DNA of 52,448 nucleotides, from the NCBI RefSeq assembly GCF_002251775.1, contig NZ_NOXX01000199.1, positions 1-52,448 of the forward strand. The letters are read 5' to 3'. The notes under the pieces were generated by a model. That model saw nothing but the letters and a program-made list of their open reading frames with translations. It was not told where the DNA came from and made no database searches. Position numbers and translations under genes: made by a program. Shown here piece after piece: positions 33,700 to 43,341 of the stretch. The DNA is from Flavobacterium aurantiibacter (lineage in GTDB: Bacteria > Bacteroidota > Bacteroidia > Flavobacteriales > Flavobacteriaceae). Numbering within the stretch: the first letter of the stretch is position 1; each line of letters begins with the position of its first letter.

Positions 33700-34635
33700 A
33701 TGAAATGGGTCACCGAAGTTAACGTACCCAAATACACGTTCGACGTCAATCACCGTCAGAAGCAGGTGTTTTTGGGTTCGTGCTTCGCGACACATATTTC
33801 GAGTAAGTTTTCCTATTTCGGTTTCAACCAAGTGTACAATCCGTTTGGTGTACTTTTTTCACCAATTGCCTGTGCGAATCTTATTTCTAGCGCGCTGTCG
33901 GAAAAACCGCTGTCAGAAAAGCACTTTGTAAAACGAGACGACCACTTTTTTAGTCTCGACGCACATTCTGAAATATTCGGATCGACCACAGCAGCCTTGC
34001 AAAAACGTTTAGACGACGCAAGCCAAAAGCTTAGAACAGCTTTACTCGAAGCGGATGTTTTGTTTTTAACCTTAGGAACGGCTTTTGTTTATCGGTATTT
34101 GCGTACAGGCGAGTTTGTGGCTAATTGTCAGAAAGTGCCTGCAAATCAGTTTGAAAAAGTGCTGCTTACCGCCGATGAAATAACGAACGACTTGCAAGCG
34201 AGTTTCGATTTGCTTCGCCAGTACAATCCGAAGATAAAAATCGTTTTAACGGTTTCGCCGGTTCGTCATACCCGCGACGGACTCATCGAAAACCAGCGCA
34301 GCAAAGCACAGTTGTTGCTTGCAACGGATAAACTATCGAATAAGGAAACGGTTGTGTACTTTCCGTCCTACGAAATCATGACCGACGAGTTACGCGATTA
34401 TCGCTTCTACGAAAGTGATTTAATTCATCCCAACCAAATTGCAGTCGAATATATCTGGAATATCTTAGTTAAATCATTTTTTTCATTAGAGACACAAAAA
34501 ATTTGTGATCGCATAGGGAAGTATCGTTCGTTCTCATTGCATAAGTCTAATCGAAATACAGACAAACAAAATTTAAAAGCAGAAGAAATAAAAACGGCCT
34601 TGTTGCTGGATTTTCCTTTCATAACTATCAGCTAG
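33700..34635 (+). CDS. GSCFA domain protein
   Basis: A 311-residue protein of the GSCFA family, related to SGNH/GDSL hydrolases. The name-giving motif FLGSCFATHI is near residues 25-34 and provides the presumed nucleophilic Ser; the matching Asp/His pair is in ESDLIHPNQIAVEYIW near 243-258; LTLGTAFVYR supplies block II-like residues. No signal peptide is present. It begins one base after alaS and is probably cotranscribed. The substrate is unknown; acyl-ester or polysaccharide modification is the usual guess for the family. Confidence 0.9.
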   Translation: MKWVTEVNVPKYTFDVNHRQKQVFLGSCFATHISSKFSYFGFNQVYNPFGVLFSPIACANLISSALSEKPLSEKHFVKRDDHFFSLDAHSEIFGSTTAALQKRLDDASQKLRTALLEADVLFLTLGTAFVYRYLRTGEFVANCQKVPANQFEKVLLTADEITNDLQASFDLLRQYNPKIKIVLTVSPVRHTRDGLIENQRSKAQLLLATDKLSNKETVVYFPSYEIMTDELRDYRFYESDLIHPNQIAVEYIWNILVKSFFSLETQKICDRIGKYRSFSLHKSNRNTDKQNLKAEEIKTALLLDFPFITIS

Positions 34636-34833
34636 TCTAAAGCTTCAAATCAAAGATAAGGCAGATCGTATTCCACTGGATTTTAGTTCCTGATTTTCAC
34701 TTCTCAAGAAATTTACCACAACAGTTGTAAGTAAATTCTTAATTGTAAACTATAGAATATATTAAATGGCTAACATGTGATAATTTATTCACTAAAAATA
34801 TTGTGTTAAATTTTTATATTTTAAGTTTTTTTT

Positions 34834-34841
34834 TAGATTTG
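34834..34841 (+). promoter_or_regulatory. Bacteroidota -7 box for lipoprotein gene
   Basis: TAGATTTG fits TAnnTTTG exactly and lies 32 bases before the ATG at 34874; the -33 region is T-rich. Confidence 0.5.
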
Positions 34842-34873
34842 CCTCAGTTAAAAAACCAACTAAAACATTTTTT

Positions 34874-35386
34874 ATGAAATCAATTAAATTATTGGGGACT
34901 GCGTTAATTTTATCATTGTCTGTTTTATTTTCATCTTGTAGTTCGGATGATAACAATTCGGGAGCTAGCAATTTGGATACTTACATCAGTGCCAGCGTTG
35001 CAGGTCAGAATTTCAGAACTTATAGCCTTGCTGGTGAATCAACCGGAATAGCGACAAGATTCGGAGGCGAAATCAATATATCAGCTACTTCAGTGGAAGG
35101 CACAACTTTTCAAAATGCCAACACTATAGTTATCAATTTATCTGGAATAACTGCTACAGGTACATACCAGCTTAATTCTACATCAGATAGCTACCTTGCC
35201 TATGTGGACGGCGCTTCACAAAAGATTTTTTCGACTGATGATTGCGAGGGATCTACAGGTACCATTACTGTAACGTTATTGAATGATCAAAAAATTGAAG
35301 GTACCTTTACTTTTACAGGTAAAGAATCTTTTGAATGTTCAGAACAGAAAGTGGTAACTAGCGGAATGTTTAAAGGTACTTTCTAA
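34874..35386 (+). CDS. small lipoprotein (DUF6252-like), copy A
   Basis: A 170-residue lipoprotein: signal with lipobox FSSC near residue 22, an SSDDNNSG linker of the kind that directs lipoproteins to the surface in the phylum, and a beta-sandwich-like domain. The core pattern is NLDTYISASVAGQNF, then GTYQLNSTSDSYLAYVDGAS, CEGSTGTITVTLLND and KIEGTFTFTGKE, ending MFKGTF. The two cysteines of the mature domain (in DDCEGS and FECSEQ) could form a disulfide. Copy B downstream is a clear paralog. It is monocistronic, with promoter and terminator. Function unknown. Confidence 0.78.
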   Translation: MKSIKLLGTALILSLSVLFSSCSSDDNNSGASNLDTYISASVAGQNFRTYSLAGESTGIATRFGGEINISATSVEGTTFQNANTIVINLSGITATGTYQLNSTSDSYLAYVDGASQKIFSTDDCEGSTGTITVTLLNDQKIEGTFTFTGKESFECSEQKVVTSGMFKGTF

Positions 35387-35411
35387 TAAAAGTTTTTTAT
35401 TCGCATCTTAC

Positions 35412-35440
35412 AAGCATCCTAAACGGGATGCTTTTTTTTA
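35412..35440 (+). terminator. intrinsic terminator
   Basis: Stem AAGCATCC/GGATGCTT with a 6-base loop followed by eight or more Ts, just after lipoprotein copy A. Confidence 0.85.
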
Positions 35441-35669
35441 TAGTAGCGCACGTGTGTAGCATTACGATATCGAAGATATTACTATGTAAATAATGAAATT
35501 TTCATTTTCAAAAATTAGTCTTTTTGTAATTAAGTCTGTGCGGCGTTGATTTGTTTAAAAGGCATTCAATTTCTTTATACTGTCGAATACGTTTTTATAC
35601 GTATTTTCTCAAAAGGTACTACTGTGCATTTTTGCTTCGTAATCACTAACAACTTAAATCAACGTAATT

Positions 35670-36185
35670 ATGAAGAAAATTAGAATGACATTTGCGGCGG
35701 TATTAGCAACAGCCAGTTTTATTGCAACCTCATGTAGTTCAGACGACGGCGGGTCGGGCGGAGGCAGCAATTTAGATACATACATCAGTGCCAAAGTCGA
35801 TGGGCAAACCTTTACCACTTTCTCTGCTGGTGGAGTTGCCGCTTCAACAGCGATTCGTTCAGCCGATCTGATTCAAGTAACGGCAACGTCTATGGTAAGT
35901 GCAACAGCTACCGATACGAAAACACTTGCTATATCCTTGTTTGGAGTTACAGCACCAGGTACTTACCAAGTAGGTCCAAATAGCGATAATTCGATTTCGT
36001 ATGTTGAAGGAGCTTCTTTTAGTGCTTTTAGCACCAATGTTTGTGCAGGCGCAACGGGAACCATAACCGTAACGACTATCAACGATACAAAGATTGAAGG
36101 GACTTTTTCATTTACCGGAAAGAACGACGACAATTGCAGCCAACAAAGAGTTGTTACCGAAGGTCAATTTCGTGGGACTTTCTAA
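35670..36185 (+). CDS. small lipoprotein (DUF6252-like), copy B
   Basis: A 171-residue paralog of copy A: lipobox ATSC near residue 22, SSDDGGSGGG linker, then NLDTYISAKVDGQTF, APGTYQVGPNSDNSISYVEG, CAGATGTITVTTINDTKIEG and a final QFRGTF. The two mature-domain cysteines are kept (VCAGAT and NCSQQ). It lies 284 bases after copy A, separated by copy A's terminator, so the two are independent units. Function unknown. Confidence 0.78.
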   Translation: MKKIRMTFAAVLATASFIATSCSSDDGGSGGGSNLDTYISAKVDGQTFTTFSAGGVAASTAIRSADLIQVTATSMVSATATDTKTLAISLFGVTAPGTYQVGPNSDNSISYVEGASFSAFSTNVCAGATGTITVTTINDTKIEGTFSFTGKNDDNCSQQRVVTEGQFRGTF

Positions 36186-36204
36186 ATCAAGTAGACTTTT
36201 TCGC

Positions 36205-36233
36205 AAATCGCTCCTAGTGAGCGATTTTTTTTT
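36205..36233 (+). terminator. intrinsic terminator
   Basis: Nine-base perfect stem AAATCGCTC/GAGCGATTT with loop CTAGT and a T-run, 19 bases after lipoprotein copy B. Confidence 0.88.
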
Positions 36234-36330
36234 GCCATTTCTGAAAGAGAAAAAACACAGCAGAATAAGGCAAATTACGTATTGATTCACAAACAATCAA
36301 ACGGGAACTTTACCCAACAAATTATTCATT

Positions 36331-36699
36331 ATGAAAGCATTATGCTTACTGGTTGTGGTATTATTTCTGCAGCTTCCGTGTGCAGCTCAAAACCGACAAC
36401 TGCTTACCACCGAAGAAGAAGTACAATAAGCTGTAAACACCGAAGTGGTAGCCTTATTTGAATCTGAAAAGTTCCTAAAAGTCAAAAAGAAGAAGTTTCC
36501 TGATGTTAAAGGTTTTATCGTTTACGATTTATCGATTGTCGGAAACGGTAAAGTATCCACGTGCTTTAAGGTGGATTCTGATATCAAAAATCCGCTGTTC
36601 ATCAATTTTATCTCTACGTACCTGATCGACGAGAAATTCTTCTTCAAATTAGAAAAACAACAACGCTATAAAGTTCGTTGCCGCATCGTTTTCAATTAA
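36331..36699 (+). pseudogene. small exported protein broken by one in-frame stop
   Basis: From ATG 36331 the frame reads a signal peptide (MKALCLLVVVLFLQLPCAAQ) and NRQLLTTEEEVQ, then TAA at 36427-36429, and continues in the same frame for 89 more codons (AVNTEVVALFESEKFLKV to VRCRIVFN). Without the stop the protein would have 122 residues with a beta-rich domain (GFIVYDLSIVGNGKVSTCFK). A restart at GTG 36445 would have no signal peptide. I read this as a recent nonsense mutation, or a sequencing error. It sits 28 bases before the propeller gene and may have been its operon partner. Family not recognised. Confidence 0.7.
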
Positions 36700-36727
36700 A
36701 AATTCTATAAACTAAAAACCAACTATT

Positions 36728-38563
36728 ATGAAAACCAATAAGTCTTGCGCGCTTTTTCTTGCGCTTATTTTTGGGGTTGCAGCCCATGCACAATTCGGAA
36801 AACTTCTTAAAAGTAAAGGCGGTGCCGGCAAAAAATCCGGACAATTTGCAACCGTTTGGGAAGGCACATTCGATAACAAAGCAACACGTTTAGCCGTGTC
36901 GAGTTCCAATGGAGATATTATTCTTGGAACCGATGATAATTCAGCTTCGGCGCTAGATAAAGACGGAAAACCAATCTGGAGCGGCGATTACAAAAAAATG
37001 ACTACCAACAAAACCAACAAATCAGAATACCAATACGTACAATGGAAAAACGGCGGTGGAGGTTACTTATTCCTTTTCGACGAACGAAAAATGGGTACCG
37101 ATCGCGTTGCAGTCTTGGATCTCTATTCCGGTAAAGAGCTTTGGAGTTCAGAAGAATACCAGAATCTGCTTCCAAAAGGAACTAAATCTGAAGACGGTGC
37201 CGATCAAGGTGAACTCGATACCGTGAAATATTTAGACGAACTCGACGCCTTTTTAATCTCGCAAAAAGCTTCAGTAATTTTAGTCAATGCAAGTACAGGT
37301 GAAAAGATTTGGGAAACCAATCGCTTTAAAGGTGGAGTTGGAAAGTATGTGTACAACAAACAGAAGAACGAAATCATTATGGTAAACTTCAAACCTACGG
37401 GTTTAGGAGCCTTACTAACCGGTTTCAAGAATCAAATGGTTCGAATTAATGCAGCAAATGGTGAGGTTTTATGGGATGCTACTTTCGTTGGAACTATCGA
37501 AAAAGAATTGGTAACCCGACGCGCCATCATTGATTTGTGGATTAAAGACGATAAAATTTTCATGTATCTCGACGGCATCCGCGTTTACGATTACAATAAC
37601 GGTCAGAAACTCTGGGAGGTAATTTATGAAAACGACATGGATAAAGGTACTTCCGGCGGACTTCTAGGAAATAAGAGCAGGAAAAAAATCTATCGAACCA
37701 CCGCCGATCCGATTTTTACCGAAGATGCCGTTTACCTCGTTGTTTTTGGCAACCGCGACAGAACGAAATACATTGAAAAGCACGATCTGAACACGGGAAA
37801 GCTTATTTGGGCTTCGGAGAAAATTATGGGAGCGCTTTCTATGCCAAATATTTATAAAGCTGGTGATCGCGTTATTCTTCAAATTGGAGGAAAAGTTCAA
37901 GTTCAGGAATTGCGTTTAGAAGAAGTGAGCAGTGGTCTTGGCGGCGGTCTGAGCGGATTTGGTGGTGGCTCGATGAAAAGTTGGGTGCCCTACATTTACT
38001 GGGAATACAGAAATCAAAAGAACGGACTTTTGGCAATCGACGACAAAACAGGGCAAACAGCTTGGCGTTCAGAGCGATTTGATAAACGAATTACCGATTT
38101 TATCGTAAACGAAGACAAAACGGTCTTTGTTGGAGATGGCGACGAATTTTACAGCTACGATATTCCTTCCGGAAAACAACTGTTTGATGTAAAGCACAAC
38201 GATGCGAAGGTCGGGAAAGCTACTGATGTAATTGATTTTGACGATAAAGTAGTCGTACTTTCAGAAAAAGGACTTGCCGCTTACCGAAAAGCCGACGGAA
38301 CACGTGCTTACGCCTCGGAGAAAATCAAAGGTGTCGATTATTTTTATCTGGTTGGCGATAACTACTTCCTTCGCGATCAGCGCAATAATAAAAACATTAT
38401 CTACGGAATTGATATGACAAACGGCGAAACGAAAGGCTCGGTACAATCTAAAGGAAAAGGCGGAAGTCCGCAATACGGTGATGGTATTGATATCACTGCC
38501 GATGGCGAGTATATTTTTGCCTTCAAAGGAAAAAAAGTGGAGAAAATTAAAGTCAACAATTAG
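36728..38563 (+). CDS. secreted PQQ-type beta-propeller protein
   Basis: A 611-residue exported protein with signal peptide (1-22, ending AAHAQ). The rest consists of PQQ/WD-like propeller blades with recurring GKxLWxxxxY motifs: SALDKDGKPIWSGDYKK, DLYSGKELWSSEEYQ, NASTGEKIWETNRF, NGQKLWEVIYEND, LNTGKLIWASEKI, DKTGQTAWRSERF, PSGKQLFDVKH. No catalytic or PQQ-ligand residues of dehydrogenases are evident, so a binding or scaffold role is more likely than an enzyme. A glycine-rich loop (GLGGGLSGFGGGS) interrupts the blades near residue 405. It follows the broken gene by 28 bases and is ended by a terminator-like hairpin. Confidence 0.85.
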   Translation: MKTNKSCALFLALIFGVAAHAQFGKLLKSKGGAGKKSGQFATVWEGTFDNKATRLAVSSSNGDIILGTDDNSASALDKDGKPIWSGDYKKMTTNKTNKSEYQYVQWKNGGGGYLFLFDERKMGTDRVAVLDLYSGKELWSSEEYQNLLPKGTKSEDGADQGELDTVKYLDELDAFLISQKASVILVNASTGEKIWETNRFKGGVGKYVYNKQKNEIIMVNFKPTGLGALLTGFKNQMVRINAANGEVLWDATFVGTIEKELVTRRAIIDLWIKDDKIFMYLDGIRVYDYNNGQKLWEVIYENDMDKGTSGGLLGNKSRKKIYRTTADPIFTEDAVYLVVFGNRDRTKYIEKHDLNTGKLIWASEKIMGALSMPNIYKAGDRVILQIGGKVQVQELRLEEVSSGLGGGLSGFGGGSMKSWVPYIYWEYRNQKNGLLAIDDKTGQTAWRSERFDKRITDFIVNEDKTVFVGDGDEFYSYDIPSGKQLFDVKHNDAKVGKATDVIDFDDKVVVLSEKGLAAYRKADGTRAYASEKIKGVDYFYLVGDNYFLRDQRNNKNIIYGIDMTNGETKGSVQSKGKGGSPQYGDGIDITADGEYIFAFKGKKVEKIKVNN

Positions 38564-38585
38564 AGTTACTTGAGTTTTGCGATAG

Positions 38586-38619
38586 AAACCGGTTTACGTA
38601 TTCTCGTTTGCCGGTTTTT
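38586..38619 (+). terminator. probable terminator after the propeller gene
   Basis: Stem AAACCGG/CCGGTTT with an 18-base loop and six Ts, about 20 bases after the stop. The short stem makes it weaker than the other terminators here. Confidence 0.6.
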
Positions 38620-38633
38620 TAATGATTAAAGTT

Positions 38634-40034
38634 ATGAAACTAGGAACGTTTTTTTGGATACTACTTGCCATGCAGTTGCAGGCACAACAAGTGCAATGGG
38701 CATCTAAAGTAGTTAGTTACAGTTCTGATTTAGGAGGAAAGCAGTTCGGAATTAAGCAAATTTTAGGGAAGCCAAATGCGTTTCCACAATGCGAAAGTTC
38801 TCCCACCGCATGGATGCCTAAGTCGGCTTTAAGCGGCGCACAAGTACTTGAAGTGGCGTTTGAGAAAGAACAGACTGTGCAGCAAATTGCCATTTTTGAA
38901 AACCTAAATTCGGGTTGTGTGAAAGTAATTTCGGTTGCTGGATCCGATAATAAATACAAAGAAGTTTGGCGCTGGACCACCGATTGGCGTAATCAGCCTT
39001 TTAAGCGTAATCTGAAGACTGATCGCTCTTACTATTTCAACCGCAAACGTCGAAAAGTAGAGCCCGCACCACCTGTCGACGGTTTTCCAGGAATTCACCG
39101 TGTGCTATTAGTCGAACCGGTTGCTAACGTCAAGAGCGTTCGAATCAAATTTGACTTCTCGATACTTCCCGGGCAAAAACAAATCGATGCCATCGGAATT
39201 TCAGACAGCAATATTCCGATTGAAGCCGAAATAAATAGCATTTCTAACAATTTAATTGAGAGCGCTCCCGAACTTTTAGTAAACAACTGCTATTCGTTTA
39301 CGTGTACCGAAGACGGAAATCAGTTGTTTTTCACGCGCGATCTTGAGGGTAAACAAGTTGTGTACAGTAGTAATTTTACAAAACTGTCCGAGGTGTCGCA
39401 AGTAAACGTCTGTAGCGCCAATCTCTCCTACAATTACCTTCAAGGAGGCAACGGGAACCTATTTTTACACGGAGGAGCAACGTATTCGGCGAGCCAAGGA
39501 GAAACCGGCTGGAATTTGCTGGAATATAAAAACGGCAATTTCCAAAACCTGGGAAAACTTCGAATCGCTGCTTACAGTAATTACGGAGAAACGGCGGATG
39601 CCACGATTACGAGCGATGGAAAAATCGTGATTTTGGCTGTGGAAAGCGATCTAACTCAAGGTGGTTCCGATTTATACCTGGCGCGCCGAAAAGACGACGG
39701 AACTTATACGTATTTAGAAAATTTAGGAAAACAACTCAATACTGCTGCTGATGAGCTTGCGCCATTTCTCTGCGCCGATAATAAAACCCTGCTTTTTGCT
39801 TCTAATGGTTTTTCAGGATACGGCGGTATGGACATTTTTGTTTCCAAGCGACTCGATGATACTTTTCTAAATTGGAGTGAACCCAAAAATCTGGGAAACC
39901 TTGTTAACTCAGATGCAAATGAAGTGGGTGCTGCGATTACGGCAAAAAATCAGCTTTTGGTTAACAAACAAACCGAAGATGGCTCGGCTATTTTCCGTCT
40001 TAAACTCAAAAATAGCGATTTTGAAGACAAGTAA
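38634..40034 (+). CDS. exported PD40-like propeller protein
   Basis: The 466-residue chain starts with signal peptide MKLGTFFWILLAMQLQAQ; an upstream in-frame ATG at 38622 would only lengthen it. Residues about 20-195 form a beta domain resembling discoidin-type binding modules (VVSYSSDLGGKQFGIKQILG, ending KQIDAIGISD). From about 205 onward are PD40/WD40-like repeats (SFTCTEDGNQLFFTRD, ADATITSDGKIVILAVES, ELAPFLCADNKTLLFASNG, GGMDIFVSKR). PD40 proteins often bind peptidoglycan-associated or secretion components, and a T9SS-accessory role is possible, but nothing decides this. It lies between the PQQ-like propeller and the kinase cassettes. Confidence 0.8.
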   Translation: MKLGTFFWILLAMQLQAQQVQWASKVVSYSSDLGGKQFGIKQILGKPNAFPQCESSPTAWMPKSALSGAQVLEVAFEKEQTVQQIAIFENLNSGCVKVISVAGSDNKYKEVWRWTTDWRNQPFKRNLKTDRSYYFNRKRRKVEPAPPVDGFPGIHRVLLVEPVANVKSVRIKFDFSILPGQKQIDAIGISDSNIPIEAEINSISNNLIESAPELLVNNCYSFTCTEDGNQLFFTRDLEGKQVVYSSNFTKLSEVSQVNVCSANLSYNYLQGGNGNLFLHGGATYSASQGETGWNLLEYKNGNFQNLGKLRIAAYSNYGETADATITSDGKIVILAVESDLTQGGSDLYLARRKDDGTYTYLENLGKQLNTAADELAPFLCADNKTLLFASNGFSGYGGMDIFVSKRLDDTFLNWSEPKNLGNLVNSDANEVGAAITAKNQLLVNKQTEDGSAIFRLKLKNSDFEDK

Positions 40035-40197
40035 AATCGCTGTTTTTGAATCGTACACGAGATACGAAAATCATCGTATGTATTAGAACAACAAAATTCA
40101 AGATTTTAGTCGAAGCAGTTAAGAATTTCGGTAATCTAAATAAAATTCGTTTTTGATTCAGCCATTATTCGACGTGTAATGATAATTTGAAGATTTT

Positions 40198-40482
40198 ATG
40201 ATTTGGTCAATTCTGTTTTTATTTGTTTTCGGCGCGATGTTGGCTGTTCGTTTTTGGAAACAAAAGCGTCTGAGCAGCCGTAAAGCTAATGATAGCGCAA
40301 TTAAGTTACTCGAAGATCAAATGCAACTTCAGCAACAGCGAAACGAGCAATTACAAACGAAGGTGCATTTAGCAAAGGAATTTCAAAAGTCGTATTTTTC
40401 AGCAGCTACTTCACTAGAACAAAAGCGATTTGAACTTACAAACGAACTCGTTTCAAAAATTGTCAACTGTCAAGAAAAATAA
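40198..40482 (+). CDS. small membrane-anchored coiled-coil protein
   Basis: A 94-residue protein: one N-terminal transmembrane helix (IWSILFLFVFGAMLAVRFW) followed by a charged, glutamine-rich coiled coil (SAIKLLEDQMQLQQQRNEQL). No family is recognised. It precedes the first kinase cassette by 49 bases and could be cotranscribed with it. Clean ATG and membrane pattern argue that it is a real gene. Confidence 0.6.
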   Translation: MIWSILFLFVFGAMLAVRFWKQKRLSSRKANDSAIKLLEDQMQLQQQRNEQLQTKVHLAKEFQKSYFSAATSLEQKRFELTNELVSKIVNCQEK

Positions 40483-40531
40483 GCGAAAACCAAATTTTGT
40501 TAAATTAGAGGATTCCAACTCGCACTAACGC

Positions 40532-42462
40532 ATGCAAAAATATTACCTGATTTTTTTCTTTTTGCCCTTGTCGCTTGCCAAGATCAACGCACAGCTCGTC
40601 CAGAAACGACTGCGAAAAACAACAAAGCTATTGCGAAATACTACGAACAAATGCTCAAAAGCAACGGGGCAGGCGCCGATTCGAATGCTAAAGCTTTGGA
40701 TCTGCTCAAGAAAGGGCTCAACGCAAAAAGTACCGCAGTCGATTCGTTTAAGTATGCAGTTTCCTTCGGAATTCACAAATCTACAAAGGGCGCGTATTCC
40801 GAGGCATTACAGCAGTTAGAATCTGCAAAAGAAAATTTGAAACGTATTGATAACGACACGTTGCAAACCGATTGGTTAATGTGGACGGCAATTTGTCATA
40901 AAAGTCGCGGCGATTATTCCTTGGCGTTTCGCTATGTTTTTCAAGCCCTAAAAAAGTATGAAAAAATGGGCTTTTCACAAGGAATTGCGCGCGTTTACGG
41001 AACCTTAGGTCAAATTTATTTACAGAAAGAAGATTTACTTTCGGCCGAAAAATACTTACTTAAGGCAAAAGCTGTTTTAAAAGATAAAAAGCCCCTAGAG
41101 CGCTATCTTTTCACTACACATCATTTGGCAAATTTTTACGGTATGCAAGGAAAAATCGATAAGGCGCTTGCTCTCGACCGAGAAGGCTTGCAGCTTGCAG
41201 AAGATATTCCGCATCTAAAAGTTACTTTTCTCGATAACAAAGCCAATTGTATGTTGTACACCGGCAAACTCGACAGTGCTGCGCATTACTTTAGGGAATG
41301 TTTAAAAGTGGATTTTCAAGTCGGAAATCAGAAGCAAATAGCCGATTCATATAGCAATTTGGCCGTTGTAGCTTTGTATAAAAAAGAGCTTTCACAAGCA
41401 AAAAAATACATCGATAGCAGTATGAACTTATTGCAATCGGCAAGCAATAAGTTTAATGTGGCTAAGTCGCTACAAATTCTTATTGAAATTCATAAAGCCG
41501 AAGGCGATTTCAAAAAAGCTTTGGAAGTTACTGAGGTCTATGATAAGTCGTATCGAGAAATGATTAACGAACGCAAAGAAGATGCGCTTGCAGCCTATCA
41601 TATTCTTTACGAAACCGGAAAAAAAGAAGATGCACTTTCCAAACAACGATTGCAATTAGCTGAAAGTAAAGCGGCCTCAAATCGGAAAACGGCAGTAATT
41701 GTTATCTTGCTTTTAGTTGCCGCGCTAATGGCAATCATTGGTTTTCTCTTCTATAAACAACAACGCTTAAAAGTGCTTCAAAAAGAGAAAGAATTTCAAC
41801 TTAAAGAAGCTCTTGCCGTGGTAGAAACGCAAAATAAACTGCAAGAACAACGCTTGGAGATTTCTCGCGATTTACACGATAACATCGGTGCACAACTTAC
41901 CTTTATTATTTCATCCGTCGATACTACCCGAAGTAGTTTCGAAATAAACGACACTTCGTTAGATACCAAATTACAAGATATAAGTGCCTTTACAAAGTCG
42001 ACGATCTTGGAATTGCGCGATACGATTTGGGCGATGAATTCCAATGTTATTAAGTTCGAAGATTTACGCGTTCGTTTGTTGAATTTTATCGAAAAAGCAC
42101 AATCGAATGTCAGCGACGTTTCGTTTGGCTTTGAAGTCGATAATGAGTTGAAAGCGCTAACGCTGAGTTCAGTAGTTGGGATGAATGTGTATCGAACCAT
42201 ACAAGAAGCGGTGAATAATGCCATCAAACACGCCAAAGCTTCGGAAGTAAACGTACTGGTAAACAGTGATGATGCGGCTATAAAAGTGATTGTTTCTGAT
42301 AATGGAATTGGTTTTAATCAAGAGGTACAAAACTTTGGTTCCGGACTCTACAATATGGAAAAACGCATCGAAGAAATTGGCGGAAGTTTTCAAATTATTT
42401 CTCAATCGGAAAACGGCACACGCGTGCAATTCCGCCTTTATAAGAATCTTTTAAATACATAG
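40532..42462 (+). CDS. TPR sensor histidine kinase 1, frameshifted in the signal peptide
   Basis: A DesK/NarX-type kinase: periplasmic TPR repeats, a transmembrane helix (TAVIVILLLVAALMAIIGFLF), a coiled coil, HisKA_3 with RDLHDNIGAQLTF and a HATPase domain (IQEAVNNAIKHA, SDNGIGF, GSGLYNM). The intact frame starts only at ATG 40651, with no signal peptide. The missing N-terminus is upstream in another frame: ATG 40532 gives MQKYYLIFFF, and the kinase frame supplies FALVACQDQ, a lipobox. One T added to the T7CT5 tract at 40550-40562 joins them into 643 residues; the paralog at 43953 has 642. It is followed after 2 bases by its LuxR-type regulator. Either a sequencing error, a mutation or a phase-variable tract. 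Confidence 0.82.
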
Positions 42463-42464
42463 CT

Positions 42465-43115
42465 ATGATTAGGTTTGCCATTGTCGACGATAATATTTTT
42501 CTTCAAAAAGCAATAATAGAGAAATTAGCCTTATTTCCAGACACAACTTGCAGATTCACTGCGAAGAACGGAGCAGAACTAATCGCCAAATTAGAAAAAG
42601 ATCGCCATGTAGATTTGATTCTTATGGATATAGAGATGCCAGTAATGAACGGAATTCAAGCTACTGAAGCGGTAAAAAATAGGTTTCCGCAGATTAAGAT
42701 CATTATGTTAACTGTTTTTGATAACGACGAGAACATTTTTAAATCGATTAAAGCTGGCGCCGACGGCTATTTATTGAAAGAAGTGAATCCGGAAGATTTG
42801 TACCAAGGTATTTGCGATACCATGCAGGGCGGAGCCACCATGACACCTTCTATTGCTCTTAAAACGCTGAAGTTATTTCGCAATCCGATAGCATTTGAAG
42901 ATACCCAAGTAAGCCGTGAGGAAGTGTCGCTTACGCCGCGAGAAATCGAAGTTTTGGAACAACTCAGCAAAGGTTTGAAGTATCAGGTCATCGCCGAAAA
43001 CTTGTTTCTTAGCTTAGGTACTATCCGAAAACACGTCGAGAATATTTATACCAAATTGCAAGTTCACAATAAACTCGAAGCCATTCAGAAGGCAAAAGAC
43101 AATTTTTTGCTGTAA
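42465..43115 (+). CDS. LuxR-type response regulator 1
   Basis: A 216-residue NarL/FixJ regulator: receiver with Asp8/Asp9, phosphoacceptor Asp55 in ILMDIEMP, Thr in MLTVFD, Lys in GYLLKE; then a LuxR helix-turn-helix (LTPREIEVLEQLSKGLKYQV, then GTIRKHVENIYTKLQVHNK). It begins 2 bases after kinase 1 and is surely its partner. It is a close paralog of the regulator at 45878. Confidence 0.95.
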   Translation: MIRFAIVDDNIFLQKAIIEKLALFPDTTCRFTAKNGAELIAKLEKDRHVDLILMDIEMPVMNGIQATEAVKNRFPQIKIIMLTVFDNDENIFKSIKAGADGYLLKEVNPEDLYQGICDTMQGGATMTPSIALKTLKLFRNPIAFEDTQVSREEVSLTPREIEVLEQLSKGLKYQVIAENLFLSLGTIRKHVENIYTKLQVHNKLEAIQKAKDNFLL

Positions 43116-43341
43116 TGAAACAACCTCTGGTCAAGGTAAAATGGGAGCTATATTTTTTAGAATGCTACTCGCTTATAATCTTATCGAAAGGGTCATGTAT
43201 CGTTTTTGTTATCAACTTTTTCAGTGATTTCCCTATTTGATTTTACATCTGACTTATAAAAAAAATAGGGCAACTGCCTTATTGCAACACCAATACGGGA
43301 AGACGAATTTTGATTCAGTTCAAATTCTAATTCTTCAAGTT

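Noticed and set aside
43115..43240. 41-codon frame overlapping the stop of regulator 1 (starting MKQPLVKV)
   Set aside because: It has one hydrophobic stretch but no counterpart after regulator 2 and no recognisable family; support is too weak to call a gene.
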